A DNA stretch of 64,000 bases from Photobacterium swingsii (GCF_024346715.1 NZ_AP024852.1:3472001-3536000), one strand, 5' to 3'. Shown: positions 40,570 through 50,516, counted from the stretch's first letter. Notes: generated from the sequence alone by a model not told the origin. A program made the numbers and translations.

Positions 40570-41211
40570 ATGGATATGGAAGCCCAGTACACTATTGTCA
40601 TTGCCGATGATCACCCGCTATTTCGTAATGCATTATTTCAATCCGTGCACATGGCGTTTAGTGGCGCCAACCTCCTTGAAGCTGATTCTCTCGACTCATT
40701 GCTAACCCTACTCGATAAAGAAGAAGCCGAGGTCGATTTATTGCTGCTCGACCTAAAAATGCCCGGTGCCAATGGCATGTCAGGCTTGATTCAGTTACGC
40801 AGTCAGCACCCCGATTTACCTATCGTAGTTATTTCAGCCAGTGAAGAGCATAGCGTTGTCAAACAGGTACGTAGCCACGGTGCATTTGGCTTTATCCCTA
40901 AGTCGAGTGATATGCGCGCTTTAGTGTCAGCACTTAGCCAAGTTTTAGAAGGGGAACCCTTTTACCCTGAAGGCATGAGTGAAGCAGATGATGATGACCA
41001 TACCGAGTTAGCTGAAAAAATTGCAACCTTAACCCCTCAGCAATACAAAGTGTTATGCATGCTTTCTGATGGTTTACTCAACAAGCAAATTGCCTATGAT
41101 TTAAATGTCTCAGAGGCGACAATTAAAGCCCATATGACGGCCATTTTCCGCAAGCTTGATGTTAAAAATAGAACGCAGGCTGTTATTTTGTTGCAGCAAA
41201 TGGATTTATAA
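40570..41211 (+). CDS. crbR: NarL/LuxR-family response regulator CrbR
   Basis: A 213-residue response regulator: receiver with the acidic pair IADDHP near 12-15 and phosphoacceptor Asp61 in LLLLDLKMPG, then a LuxR-type helix-turn-helix (about 150-205, LNKQIAYDLNVSEATIKAHM). In V. cholerae CrbR with sensor CrbS activates acetyl-CoA synthetase (acs) in the acetate switch. The matching sensor is at 45019, with ActP between. The name rests on family and context; acs itself is not in the window. Confidence 0.85.
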   Translation: MDMEAQYTIVIADDHPLFRNALFQSVHMAFSGANLLEADSLDSLLTLLDKEEAEVDLLLLDLKMPGANGMSGLIQLRSQHPDLPIVVISASEEHSVVKQVRSHGAFGFIPKSSDMRALVSALSQVLEGEPFYPEGMSEADDDDHTELAEKIATLTPQQYKVLCMLSDGLLNKQIAYDLNVSEATIKAHMTAIFRKLDVKNRTQAVILLQQMDL

Positions 41212-41262
41212 CAAGAAATATCCACACACACCTATTGCAACAATCCCTTCGACTAAGCTTCT

Positions 41263-41294
41263 TAATTATCCCTTTATATTTAAAGGGATAATTA
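41263..41294 (+). terminator. Perfect 14-bp inverted repeat after crbR
   Basis: TAATTATCCCTTTA-TATT-TAAAGGGATAATTA. No T run follows, so it may be an mRNA end structure rather than a classic terminator; the palindrome could also bind a protein. Confidence 0.5.
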
Positions 41295-41484
41295 CATATC
41301 AAGATCAGATACCACAGTGTTACCTCAATAAGGGCTACTCGCATATTTTTTTGTAACAACTAAAGCCTAAGAAAAGAGCAATAATTTCATAAAAAATGAT
41401 GTTATTTTGCTATCCTTAACAATAAATAAAGGTTAAACCCTCAAATTACACACAATTCCTCTCTATCACTTTAAGGAGGCTATT

Positions 41485-42117
41485 TTGCTCAGTGCTTTAA
41501 TTACGCAATTTGTTCTTATTTGGGCGGTGGTTGATCCTATAGGATCTGTGCCTGTCTACCTTGCTCAAACCAACCACCTCACAGCCCACCAACGTCGCTT
41601 AGTGGCATTAAAAGCCGTCGCGATCGCGACTGGCGTACTGTTATTTTTTGTCATTGTGGGGCAGATTCTTTTAGAAGCCATGCAAATTCCCCTTCCTGCT
41701 TTTCAAGCTGCTGGTGGCTTAGTCTTGCTCTTATTTGCCCTCACCATGATTTTCGGTGAAAGCAAAGTCGAACAAGAATGCAAACTCAGCCAAGAAGATG
41801 TGCAACACTCTGAACTTAGCAACTTAGCTGTGTATCCGCTTGCTATTCCATCCATTGCTTCACCGGGTGCTATGATGGCAGTAGTCATGCTAACCGATAA
41901 CAATCGCTATGCGGTGGGCGATCAATTCATGACAACTCTCGTTATGCTCAGTGTATTAATGATCACCTTATTGTTGTTACTCGGGGCGAACAAAATCCAG
42001 AAATATATCGGCAATGTGGGGGCAGCCATCATTAGCCGCGTGATGGGGTTAATACTCGCAGCGGTTGCAGTCAATAATCTACTGGTTGGTATTAAAGATT
42101 TTTACGTCATGGGTTAG
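41485..42117 (+). CDS. MarC-family integral membrane protein
   Basis: A 210-residue membrane protein of the MarC/UPF0056 family with six predicted helices; VDPIGSVPVYLAQTN and YPLAIPSIASPGAMMAVVML are its two characteristic inner motifs. The TTG start at 41485 lies five bases after a strong AAGGAGG. Function in this family is undefined (MarC is not itself a drug pump). Confidence 0.85.
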   Translation: MLSALITQFVLIWAVVDPIGSVPVYLAQTNHLTAHQRRLVALKAVAIATGVLLFFVIVGQILLEAMQIPLPAFQAAGGLVLLLFALTMIFGESKVEQECKLSQEDVQHSELSNLAVYPLAIPSIASPGAMMAVVMLTDNNRYAVGDQFMTTLVMLSVLMITLLLLLGANKIQKYIGNVGAAIISRVMGLILAAVAVNNLLVGIKDFYVMG

Positions 42118-42170
42118 ACCTTAGGCTAACGCAACATTTCGTTAACACCCCCAAATATTCACTCACTTCA

Positions 42171-42200
42171 CAAAATCGCTGCATTCGTAGCGATTTTGTC
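42171..42200 (+). terminator. Terminator of the marC-like gene
   Basis: CAAAATCGCT-GCATTCGT-AGCGATTTTG followed by TCGTTT; a 10-bp stem with a moderate T tract. Confidence 0.65.
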
Positions 42201-42320
42201 GTTTCTGCCTCGACTAAAGTTGCACTGTGCCTTTTTCTATTCATTGCTATTGTCGTTACGTAACATTTTATTAACGTTCAAGTTGGCGTTTTTACTTTCG
42301 TAACGTGTAAGGAGATAGCA

Positions 42321-42587
42321 ATGGCGTTTGAATCCAAGGAACATGCACAAGCCTACTGGCGAGAAAATCTCGCCACCATGGGATCGCTACTGGCCATCTG
42401 GTTTTTAGTCTCATACGGCGCAGGGATCTTATTTGTGGATGCCCTCAACAACTTTCAAATTGGTGGTTTTAAGCTAGGTTTTTGGTTCTCACAACAGGGA
42501 GCTATCTACACCTTCGTTGCCCTAATTTTTGTCTACGTGATGCGTATGAACGCACTGGATCGTAAGTTCAACGTACAGGAAGACTAA
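42321..42587 (+). CDS. yjcH: DUF485 small membrane protein (YjcH-like)
   Basis: An 88-residue protein with two membrane helices, found throughout proteobacteria just upstream of actP, as here (11 bases between). It may be a small subunit or stabiliser of the acetate permease. AAGGAGA precedes the ATG. It is smaller than E. coli YjcH by about 16 residues. Confidence 0.88.
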   Translation: MAFESKEHAQAYWRENLATMGSLLAIWFLVSYGAGILFVDALNNFQIGGFKLGFWFSQQGAIYTFVALIFVYVMRMNALDRKFNVQED

Positions 42588-42598
42588 GAGGTTATTTC

Positions 42599-44302
42599 AT
42601 GGATATTCAAACTTGGACGTTTATTTTAGTGGGTCTCACTTTCGCGGTTTACATCGGCATCGCCATATGGGCACGTGCAGGGTCAACCAGTGAATTCTAT
42701 GTTGCTGGGGGCGGTGTTCACCCTGTAGCAAATGGTATGGCAACCGCGGCAGACTGGATGTCGGCAGCCTCCTTCATTTCAATGGCGGGTATCATCTCTT
42801 TCGTGGGTTACGACGGTGGTGTATACCTGATGGGTTGGACCGGTGGCTACGTATTGCTTGCCCTTTGTCTAGCGCCTTACCTGCGTAAATTCGGTCAGTT
42901 CACCGTCCCAGATTTCATTGGTGAACGTTACTATTCCAAAACTGCACGTATGGTTGCTGTCTTTTGTGCCATCTTCGTTTCGTTTACCTACGTTGCAGGC
43001 CAAATGCGAGGTGTCGGCGTCGTATTTGCACGCTTCCTCGAAGTCGATATCAATATGGGTATCATTATCGGGATGGGGATTGTGTTCTTCTATGCGGTTT
43101 TAGGCGGCATGAAAGGCATTACCTATACCCAAGTTGCCCAATTCTGTGTACTCATTTTTGCGTTCTTAGTACCAGCGATCTTCACCTCAATCATGATGAC
43201 AGGTACACCGATCCCACAAATCGGCTTAGGTTCAACGCTAACAGGCTCTGAAACCTATGTACTCGATAAACTCGATGGCCTAACCACAGAGCTTGGCTTT
43301 ACTGCCTATACTGATGGCTCGAAAAGTATGGTGGATGTGTTCTTTATCTGTGCCGCTCTAATGGTCGGTACTGCAGGTTTGCCACACGTTATTATTCGTT
43401 TCTTCACTGTCCCACGTGTCAAAGATGCGCGTATCTCTGCTGGCTGGGCACTGTTGTTTATCTCTTTGCTGTACACCACAGCGCCATCTGTTGCCGCATT
43501 CGCACGGGTCAATATGATCCAGACAATCAACGGTCCAGACATGCAGGGTGTCACGGCTGAACAAGCACCGAGCTGGGTGACAAACTGGGAAAAAACAGGC
43601 TTAGTTAAATGGGAAGATAAAAATGGCGATGGCAAAATGTTCTACTCGGGTGATGAGCGCAACGAGATGGATATTAACCGCGACATTATCGTACTAGCGA
43701 GCCCTGAACTGGCAAAATTGCCTAACTGGGTGGTAGCCCTACTCGCTGCGGGTGGCTTAGCAGCGGCATTATCAACGGCGGCAGGTTTACTGCTGGTGAT
43801 CTCAACCTCTATTTCACACGACTTACTGAAAAAAGGCTTTAAGCCAGATATGACCGATAAGCAAGAGCTGATGGCCGCGCGTATTGGTGCTGCCGTTGCG
43901 ATTGTCGGTGCTGGATACTTAGGGATAAATCCACCTGGATTTGTCGCTCAAGTCGTCGCCTTCTCATTTGGCCTAGCCGCAGCATCCTTCTTCCCTGCTA
44001 TTATTCTGGGGATCTTCTATAAGCAAATGAACAAAGAAGGTGCGATCGCAGGCATGCTAACGGGTATCACTTTCACTGCATCATATATCATTTACTTTAA
44101 GTTCATTAACCCAGCGGCAAGTACGCCTGAAAACTGGTTCTTTGGTATCAGTCCAGAAGGTATTGGCACGTTAGGAATGTGCTTAAACTTTGTGGTATCA
44201 ATTGTCGTTAATAAGTTTACCGCTGAAGTACCTACTGAAGTGCAAGATATGGTGGAATCTATTCGCTACCCGAAAGGGGCAGGTGAAGCGCACGATCACT
44301 AA
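42599..44302 (+). CDS. actP: Cation/acetate symporter ActP
   Basis: A 567-residue sodium:solute symporter (SSS family) with about thirteen helices. Signatures: STSEFYVAGGGVHPVANGMATAADWMSAASF, and the LSTAAGLLLVISTSISHDL segment. It takes up acetate and glycolate at low concentration. The segment around 320-365 (DKNGDGKMFYSGDE) is a loop insertion with Ca-binding-like residues, frequent in ActP of this group. With yjcH it makes an operon, in the acetate-response block with crbR and crbS. Confidence 0.93.
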   Translation: MDIQTWTFILVGLTFAVYIGIAIWARAGSTSEFYVAGGGVHPVANGMATAADWMSAASFISMAGIISFVGYDGGVYLMGWTGGYVLLALCLAPYLRKFGQFTVPDFIGERYYSKTARMVAVFCAIFVSFTYVAGQMRGVGVVFARFLEVDINMGIIIGMGIVFFYAVLGGMKGITYTQVAQFCVLIFAFLVPAIFTSIMMTGTPIPQIGLGSTLTGSETYVLDKLDGLTTELGFTAYTDGSKSMVDVFFICAALMVGTAGLPHVIIRFFTVPRVKDARISAGWALLFISLLYTTAPSVAAFARVNMIQTINGPDMQGVTAEQAPSWVTNWEKTGLVKWEDKNGDGKMFYSGDERNEMDINRDIIVLASPELAKLPNWVVALLAAGGLAAALSTAAGLLLVISTSISHDLLKKGFKPDMTDKQELMAARIGAAVAIVGAGYLGINPPGFVAQVVAFSFGLAAASFFPAIILGIFYKQMNKEGAIAGMLTGITFTASYIIYFKFINPAASTPENWFFGISPEGIGTLGMCLNFVVSIVVNKFTAEVPTEVQDMVESIRYPKGAGEAHDH

Positions 44303-44335
44303 TAAGTTAATTCAAACAATAACCTAACAAAAAAT

Positions 44336-44362
44336 AAAACGGAGCATACGCTCCGTTTTTAT
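44336..44362 (+). terminator. Terminator of yjcH-actP
   Basis: AAAACGGAGC-ATAC-GCTCCGTTTT followed by TA/T. Confidence 0.88.
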
Positions 44363-44482
44363 TATTCAGTGTTAATACTTTAGGATTAGCATTATTTGGT
44401 TTTCTATATAGCCAGACAACAAAATGTCTACAAAGGAAGACAAATAAAGCAATATCACGCCCAATAATATCCACAAAGGATG

Positions 44483-44698
44483 CTACTTGTTGCTATGAAG
44501 AAATTTTCTTTTGTAATCCGATGCTTTCCCAAAAAGAATCGTCATCAACAAAGGTACAAGCAATAGAGGCAAAAACAATATATTTTCCTCCCCTAACGTC
44601 ATATACACACATAATATAGTGAATATAAAAGTTAATAGCAGAATAAACCCATGTATCCAGGGGTGATTTGAGGAGAATACAGCATAGGAACGGAACAT
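44483..44698 (-). CDS. Possible small membrane protein
   Basis: 71 residues with two hydrophobic segments (HGFILLLTFIFTILCVYM and ILFLPLLLVPLLMTILFG) and a basic tail (YKRKFLHSNK). The order resembles a two-helix protein, and the frame is open through an otherwise gene-free stretch. The ribosome binding site is weak (GAGAGCC). No family recognised; an overlapping frame at 44493-44708 is the likely alternative to discard. Confidence 0.4.
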   Translation of the reverse strand: MFRSYAVFSSNHPWIHGFILLLTFIFTILCVYMTLGEENILFLPLLLVPLLMTILFGKASDYKRKFLHSNK

Positions 44699-44699
44699 T

Positions 44700-45018
44700 G
44701 GCTCTCACTTACAACATGTCGTGCTTAAAATGACTTATCGAGTAACTTATCGATAATATATTATGAGTGGTGATCATCGGCAGCATGACTAATGCCAGCT
44801 CTTCCCTCAAGATCACACTTTTTGTTTTAATAATAGCTCTTAGTAACAATTATAATAATAAGTTTTCAATATTAAACCAATCAATTTATACCTATAAACA
44901 ATGCATCATCACACTTACTTAGAAGCAGGATTATGTATGACTAATAATATAAAGCGACCATCTCTTTGAAATATAAAATTATTCCTGAAAAATATTTATT
45001 TATGCTAAATGTTTATGA
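44700..45018. other. AT-rich gap before crbS
   Basis: About 320 bases of low GC with no gene and no terminator I can identify for crbS, whose 3' end lies at 45019 on the minus strand. Confidence 0.5.
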
Positions 45019-48000
45019 TTAAGATAAAACTGCGCGTAATTTTAGGGGCTTAATTGGTTTACTGATAAAACTAAAACCATGCCCTTTGATCATCCGTTGT
45101 GTCTCTGTCGTTCTGTCTGCACTAATAATGGCCCCCTTAAATGTGTGCCCAAGACGTAAACGACATTGCTGCAACACCTGCAAACCCGTTTGTTCTTTCG
45201 CAAGATGGTAATCACTCAGTACAAATGCAGGCTGCCAGTCATCGGTTAAATGTTGCATCGCATCTGTGAGGTTTTCAGCCAAACGTACATCACAGCCCCA
45301 ACGCGCCAAAAGTGTTTCCATTCCAAGTAAAATCTCAGGTTCATTATCAACACACAGCACTTTGATACCATCAAGGGCGGGTTTCTGTATGGCTACGCTT
45401 TGTGGTTTCACGACCTCAGGTATTAACTGACCTCTTTGCGTCGTCAGTGCAAACACCGTGCCTTTACCAACCCAGGAACGCAGCGATAAAGGATGATCAA
45501 GCACTCGACCAATACCGCGTGCAATAGCCAAACCAAGCCCAAGGCCGTGTTCAACATCACCCCGGTCTAGCCGCGTGAATTCATCAAAAATATTAACTTG
45601 CTTCTCCTCTGGAATGCCAGGACCATCGTCCCAAACTTCTATACGAAAGTGTCCATTGATACGCCGTCCGCCAAGGGTCACTTTGCCTTTTGGGTTATAA
45701 CGAAAGGCATTGGTTAAGAAGTTTTGTAACGCACGACGAAGTAGTTTAGGGTCGGATTGAATGACAACTTGAGTGCTTATGACAGTAAAGTGGATCCCTT
45801 GCTGTTTGGCCAAAGCACCGAACTCAGCTTTGAGGGTATTAAAAACATCACTGAGCGGAAAAGCATGAACATGCACCTGTAGCTTACCGGCTTCCAAACG
45901 AGACACATCCAGCAAATCACCAATAAGGTCTTCAGCCGCCCCTAATGCACTTTCAATATGATGTGCAAGCTGACGACTCTCTTGATCTTTGGTGACTTCA
46001 CTTAACGAGGATGAAAACAGTCTAGCAGCATTGAGAGGCTGCATCAGATCATGACTAACCGCAGCTAAAAAACGCCCTTTTGAATGGGATTGCTGCTCAG
46101 CCTGTTGCGTTGCAGCCACCAATTTACGATTTAATAATTCCAATTCTTGAGTACGCTGCTGAACACGCGCTTCGAGGTTTTCATTGGCTTCTTTTAACGC
46201 TAGCTCAGCTTGACGAAACGCGGTGATATCAGAAAAGCTCATCACAAAGCCGCCACCAGGCATAGGGTTACCTTGCACTTCAATAACCTGACCGTCACTG
46301 CGGATCCGTGATGAAGTGTGGGCAGTACCGCGCTGTAAATGCTCAACCCGCTTCGCGACATGTTGTTCAGGGTCGCCTGCACCACATAAACCTTGCTGCG
46401 CGTTATAGCGAATCACATCAGCAATAGGCCGCCCCACTTGGATCAACCCAGCAGGGAAGGTGAACAATTCCAGATAACGTTGATTCCAAGCAACTAACCG
46501 CAATTGCTTGTCGACCACCGCGATACCTTGGTTAATATGCTCTATCGCCCCTTGTAACAAGCCTCGGCTAAAATCAAACAGCTCAGAGGCTTCATCAACT
46601 ATGGTTGCGACTTCTTCAAGTTGCATATTTCTGCCCTTTAGAGCAGAAGTAAGCACTAACCTTGCAGAAGATGCACCAAACACCCCAGCCAATACACGTT
46701 CTGTGTGACGGATCAACGCAGCACTGGCTTGCTGCTCTGGCGCTAAACTGCCTCGGTGTTGCTCGGTAAACTGACGAAAGGCTTTGCGTGCACGTTTACG
46801 CCCAACAAACCGTGCTGCTAACATTTCAAGCTCACCGACGGTTACCCTACTCTGGTATAAACTGACATCTTCAGTTTCCGGCAACGGCGCTCCAACAAAC
46901 GTCGCCGCTTGCAGTCGCTCCGTCAATGATGAACGGGTGAAAATAGATACGACAACATACAAGCTCACATTAACCAACAAGCTAAGTAACATGCCCCAGT
47001 CAACAGTAGTAAGTGCTTCCATCACTGGAATGGATGGAGGGGTTAATAGCCATAACAATACATTAGTTTCAGCGCTCCCCGCCAACATACCCGTTTGGGT
47101 CATCATGGTGATCACCCACACTGCGACACCACCAAGCAAACCAGCATACACCCCATTGCGGTTGCCTTCTCGCCAATAAATCCCCCCTAATAATGCAGGG
47201 GAAAACTGGGCAATCGCCGCAAACGATAATAAGCCAATAGCGGATAAGGACGGGATATTATCGAGTACCTGATAAAAGCCCCACGCAGCAAAAAGCAGTA
47301 CCAAAATCAAAGCACGACGAATGTTAAGTAACAGACCTGAGAATGCCGCAAATTTGCGTTCAGAAATACGTAAACGGCGCAGTAGTAAAGGCAGAACAAG
47401 ATCATTCGAGACCATGATGGCCAACGCAATCGTTGACACTATCACCATCCCGCTCGCCGCAGAGGTGCCACCTAAGAAGGCCAAGAGTGCAATGCTATCG
47501 GCGCCCTGCAGTAGAGGAAGATTGATCACATAGGTATCGGCTGACACTTGTGGGATCAATGCCTCCCCCGCTAATGCAAGCGGCAGCACAAAAATACCCA
47601 TCAGTACTAAATAACCTGGGAATATCCAGCGTGCTTTATGTAAATCTTGTGCCCGACTATTTTCAACCACAATCGTATGAAACTGGCGAGGCAAACAAAT
47701 AATGGCTGCCATAGTAAACAAGGTATGGATCAAAAAGCTGCCGATGTTCAGCGAACTAGAGACCATATGTTGCTGTGCTTTCACCGACCAATCAGGCTGC
47801 TCCAGTAACAGCCACACTGAAAAGCCACCCACAATTAAAAATGCGCCTAGCTTGATCAAAGACTCAAATGCCACCGCCATCATCATGCCGCGATGGTGTT
47901 CTGTCGTATCAATATGACGGGTACCGAATAAGACGGTGAATGCAGCCATACATAGCGTTACGACCCATGCAGTATCAAAAACACTGCTCGTATCGGGCTG

Positions 48001-48456
48001 CCCACCTAAGTCAGGAGCGATTTGCGTCAGCCCCATGGTGATCCCACGTAATTGCAGCGCAATATAAGGCAAGATACCAATCACAGCGATCACGGTTACC
48101 AATACTGCTAACCCTTGCGACTTACCGTATCGGGCAGCAATAAAGTCGGCAATAGACGTAATGTGTTCACGTTTAGCAATGAGGATCAGGCGAGCGAGAA
48201 TACGCCAACCAAGAGTAAAGACGAGTATAGGAGCAAGATATATAGGCAGAAATGACCAAGCGTCTTGGCTAGCTTGACCAACCGTGCCGTAAAAAGTCCA
48301 CGAAGTGCAGTACACCGCAATCGATAGGCTATAAATCCAAGGGCGCCAACGTGCAAGCCATGTCAGCTTTTTGTCGCCATACCAAGCAATAAAAAAAAGT
48401 ACCCCAAGGTATACCAGTGATACCGGTACGACGACCCATCCTTGCGCCATGAACAC
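45019..48456 (-). CDS. crbS: Transporter-like hybrid histidine kinase CrbS
   Basis: A 1145-residue sensor that fuses a sodium:solute symporter domain (about residues 1-500, thirteen helices) to a STAC region, a PAS domain (about 650-770), a HisKA dimerisation helix with the site AVSHDLMQPLNAARLF (near 810), a HATPase (about 910-1020, VWDDGPGIPEEKQ and GLGLGLAIARGI) and a C-terminal receiver (about 1030-1145, VLCVDNEP and VLSDYHL). In Vibrio the CrbS-CrbR pair controls acetate scavenging. It points away from crbR, with actP between. The symporter half may sense rather than import. Confidence 0.92.
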   Translation of the reverse strand: MFMAQGWVVVPVSLVYLGVLFFIAWYGDKKLTWLARWRPWIYSLSIAVYCTSWTFYGTVGQASQDAWSFLPIYLAPILVFTLGWRILARLILIAKREHITSIADFIAARYGKSQGLAVLVTVIAVIGILPYIALQLRGITMGLTQIAPDLGGQPDTSSVFDTAWVVTLCMAAFTVLFGTRHIDTTEHHRGMMMAVAFESLIKLGAFLIVGGFSVWLLLEQPDWSVKAQQHMVSSSLNIGSFLIHTLFTMAAIICLPRQFHTIVVENSRAQDLHKARWIFPGYLVLMGIFVLPLALAGEALIPQVSADTYVINLPLLQGADSIALLAFLGGTSAASGMVIVSTIALAIMVSNDLVLPLLLRRLRISERKFAAFSGLLLNIRRALILVLLFAAWGFYQVLDNIPSLSAIGLLSFAAIAQFSPALLGGIYWREGNRNGVYAGLLGGVAVWVITMMTQTGMLAGSAETNVLLWLLTPPSIPVMEALTTVDWGMLLSLLVNVSLYVVVSIFTRSSLTERLQAATFVGAPLPETEDVSLYQSRVTVGELEMLAARFVGRKRARKAFRQFTEQHRGSLAPEQQASAALIRHTERVLAGVFGASSARLVLTSALKGRNMQLEEVATIVDEASELFDFSRGLLQGAIEHINQGIAVVDKQLRLVAWNQRYLELFTFPAGLIQVGRPIADVIRYNAQQGLCGAGDPEQHVAKRVEHLQRGTAHTSSRIRSDGQVIEVQGNPMPGGGFVMSFSDITAFRQAELALKEANENLEARVQQRTQELELLNRKLVAATQQAEQQSHSKGRFLAAVSHDLMQPLNAARLFSSSLSEVTKDQESRQLAHHIESALGAAEDLIGDLLDVSRLEAGKLQVHVHAFPLSDVFNTLKAEFGALAKQQGIHFTVISTQVVIQSDPKLLRRALQNFLTNAFRYNPKGKVTLGGRRINGHFRIEVWDDGPGIPEEKQVNIFDEFTRLDRGDVEHGLGLGLAIARGIGRVLDHPLSLRSWVGKGTVFALTTQRGQLIPEVVKPQSVAIQKPALDGIKVLCVDNEPEILLGMETLLARWGCDVRLAENLTDAMQHLTDDWQPAFVLSDYHLAKEQTGLQVLQQCRLRLGHTFKGAIISADRTTETQRMIKGHGFSFISKPIKPLKLRAVLS

Positions 48457-48559
48457 CCCTAACCGTGTTAACTTCCCGTTACGTCATGTTAACGACTGGG
48501 TAGATTTCACTCAATCAGGGGGATCACAGTTCATCAAGACAGCGTGATAAGAGCCAGCT

Positions 48560-49477
48560 CTAGAATAAACCTTTCTTTTTAATCTTTTGCACGCTGGCAA
48601 TACGTTGCGAAAGGTCGGGTTCATCTTCTGGCACTGCGGCTTTTGTTTCTGCGGCAGGTGCATTCAAAGATAAGTTTCGGATCATCTGTGTTTGCGCTTT
48701 TAACATGGCTTTTAACTCAGCCATCTCTTGTGCCGCTTGCTTGGCACTCGCCGCTTGTTCAGCAGCAAGTTCTGATGCCTGTCGTTGTGCTTCTAACAGT
48801 GCCTTGATCTCGGCTAACTGCTGATTTTGCTGATCCAAAGCAATGGCTTGTTGTTCAGCCATCGCACGTATGATTTCGGCTTTTTCAGTCGACGTCGAGT
48901 CTTGCCCCGATAAACGCGCTTCGACTTCCATCAACTGGGCTTGCAATGGCTGAAATTGAGCCTGCATCGCCTGTGTGACAGCCACTAAACTCGCTTCAGA
49001 TAAATCCGCTTGCGCAGTATTTTCTTCCCCTGCAGGGCCTTCACGATCAAGGTGACGGAGGTCCATCACACTCTGTTGCAGCTCAGCCAAGCCTTGATTT
49101 ACCGAGCTGAAATCAACAGCCCCTTTGATCTGCTCCAGCATGCCTGAAAGATCTGTCGTTTCAGCGTTATCTAACTGAAAACCACAGATTTCAAGTTGGC
49201 GGCGTAATGTCGGAATATCAACCGTATCTTTGCCCAAGTTATCCACTAAGCCCTGACTTAATGCCGGGCTCAGTAGGTACATGTACATACCCGCTAAATA
49301 GATGGTTTTGTGCATGTGCAAACTGGAATGCAACGCTGCTGCATCCGATGGGTTTTCGACTAACTGCTTACGCTCATCGACCCATTTTTGCATCACCCCG
49401 ACCGCAAAGCGGTCGGACTGAGATTTAACTAAATCAAGATAGATCGAATAATTAACCCGTTTTAATTGGCTACTCAT
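48560..49477 (-). CDS. Coiled-coil partner of the ParM-like actin
   Basis: The ATG at 49477 overlaps the parM stop by eight bases (ATGAGTAG), which implies coupled translation. The 305 residues start LKRVNYSIYLDL and YLAGMYMYLLSP, which could be a ribbon-helix-helix-like head. A long coiled coil rich in Glu, Gln and Ala follows (about 140-270), then a charged tail. R1 ParR has a small DNA-binding fold that caps ParM filaments; this protein sits in that position but is about twice as long. I do not recognise the family. An earlier in-frame start at 49489 adds four residues. Confidence 0.65.
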   Translation of the reverse strand: MSSQLKRVNYSIYLDLVKSQSDRFAVGVMQKWVDERKQLVENPSDAAALHSSLHMHKTIYLAGMYMYLLSPALSQGLVDNLGKDTVDIPTLRRQLEICGFQLDNAETTDLSGMLEQIKGAVDFSSVNQGLAELQQSVMDLRHLDREGPAGEENTAQADLSEASLVAVTQAMQAQFQPLQAQLMEVEARLSGQDSTSTEKAEIIRAMAEQQAIALDQQNQQLAEIKALLEAQRQASELAAEQAASAKQAAQEMAELKAMLKAQTQMIRNLSLNAPAAETKAAVPEDEPDLSQRIASVQKIKKKGLF

Positions 49478-50516
49478 CCTCAACCTCAATTAATGATTCA
49501 GGCGCAACTTCTAACTCATCAAAGTCACTGTGGTACATACATAGTTCACGGGCTAATGCCGATTGCGCGTCGTTAATAAGTACAACACGCTCACCTAACG
49601 TCGCGTACGCTTCTTTTAATGCTGGCGCAATTAACGATGCACCACCACCAACCAAGTAAACACGGTTTGGATTTTTAGCAAATTTCTTCGCTTCGTAAGC
49701 GACAGAAGTACCTAACTCTTGGATTTTGTTTTCAATCTTAGTCAGGATCACATCAATTTGAGATTCATCGTTAACCACTTCACGTACGAAGTCCATATCG
49801 TAACGACGTTTAATCAGTTCATTCGCCACTAGGTAGCTAGCATCACTGTCTGCAGCTGCTAACGCTTTACGTGCAGCGTCTGTCACCATAGATACGCCAA
49901 TTTCTTTATTGCCGTATACTGCAGAAACATCATCAAACTCACCCACTACCACACCCATATCTAGGGTTGTGCCGCCACAATCGACAACCAGTGAGCGCGT
50001 AAACTCGTTACAGTTAGAATCCATCAGAGTAGACAATACCGCAGGGACACTTTCAGGCATTACGACTACGTCAACAACCTCAAACAAATCACCTTTGTTC
50101 AATGAAATCTCACGCATCAGGTTTTGGCGTTTTTTCTCAATGTTCGCTTCATTACGCTGACAGTCTTCTGCGTTGTAAAACTCAGTAATAGGTAGCGTAA
50201 CCACTAGACGAACTGGACATGGTGTCACACCGGTTTGCAGCAATGCATGGTGAACACCCAGTAAATTTAAATCATCGTATTGATAATCGACGTGTGTCGT
50301 TTCTAGTGCTTTATCTGACGTGGCATCGTACGTGTACTTCGTCGTACCAATAGTGTAGTTAAACACTTTTTTATCACGACGCAGCGCCGCACTTTTCCAA
50401 TCTTTACGGAAAGAGTTCGGAGAGATAATCGTTTTAAGCTGAGTGCTTTCGATCCAGCTTACTTTTACATTTGTAGAACCGTCATCAACCGCAAAGGTAA
50501 ACGCAGAAACCGTCAT
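49470..50516 (-). CDS. parM: ParM/StbA-type actin-like ATPase, chromosomal
   Basis: This 348-residue protein matches plasmid R1 ParM throughout. Phosphate-1 is FAVDDGSTNVKVSW, ISPNSFRKDWKS matches R1 ISPNSFKREW, YTIGTTKYTYD matches YTLNGEQYSFD, phosphate-2 is VVDCGGTTLDMGVV, and the adenosine motif is YLVGGGASLI. ParM polymers push plasmid copies apart. I take the ATG at 50516; the TTG at 50531 adds five residues. A ParR-like partner gene overlaps its end. No array of direct repeats like R1 parC is visible in the 130 bases upstream. It lies between the acetate genes and the lateral flagellar genes. Confidence 0.88.
   Translation of the reverse strand: MTVSAFTFAVDDGSTNVKVSWIESTQLKTIISPNSFRKDWKSAALRRDKKVFNYTIGTTKYTYDATSDKALETTHVDYQYDDLNLLGVHHALLQTGVTPCPVRLVVTLPITEFYNAEDCQRNEANIEKKRQNLMREISLNKGDLFEVVDVVVMPESVPAVLSTLMDSNCNEFTRSLVVDCGGTTLDMGVVVGEFDDVSAVYGNKEIGVSMVTDAARKALAAADSDASYLVANELIKRRYDMDFVREVVNDESQIDVILTKIENKIQELGTSVAYEAKKFAKNPNRVYLVGGGASLIAPALKEAYATLGERVVLINDAQSALARELCMYHSDFDELEVAPESLIEVEDE

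Noticed and set aside
49909-50160. 83-codon frame antisense to parM
   Set aside because: Typical shadow frame in a codon-biased gene; nothing else supports it.
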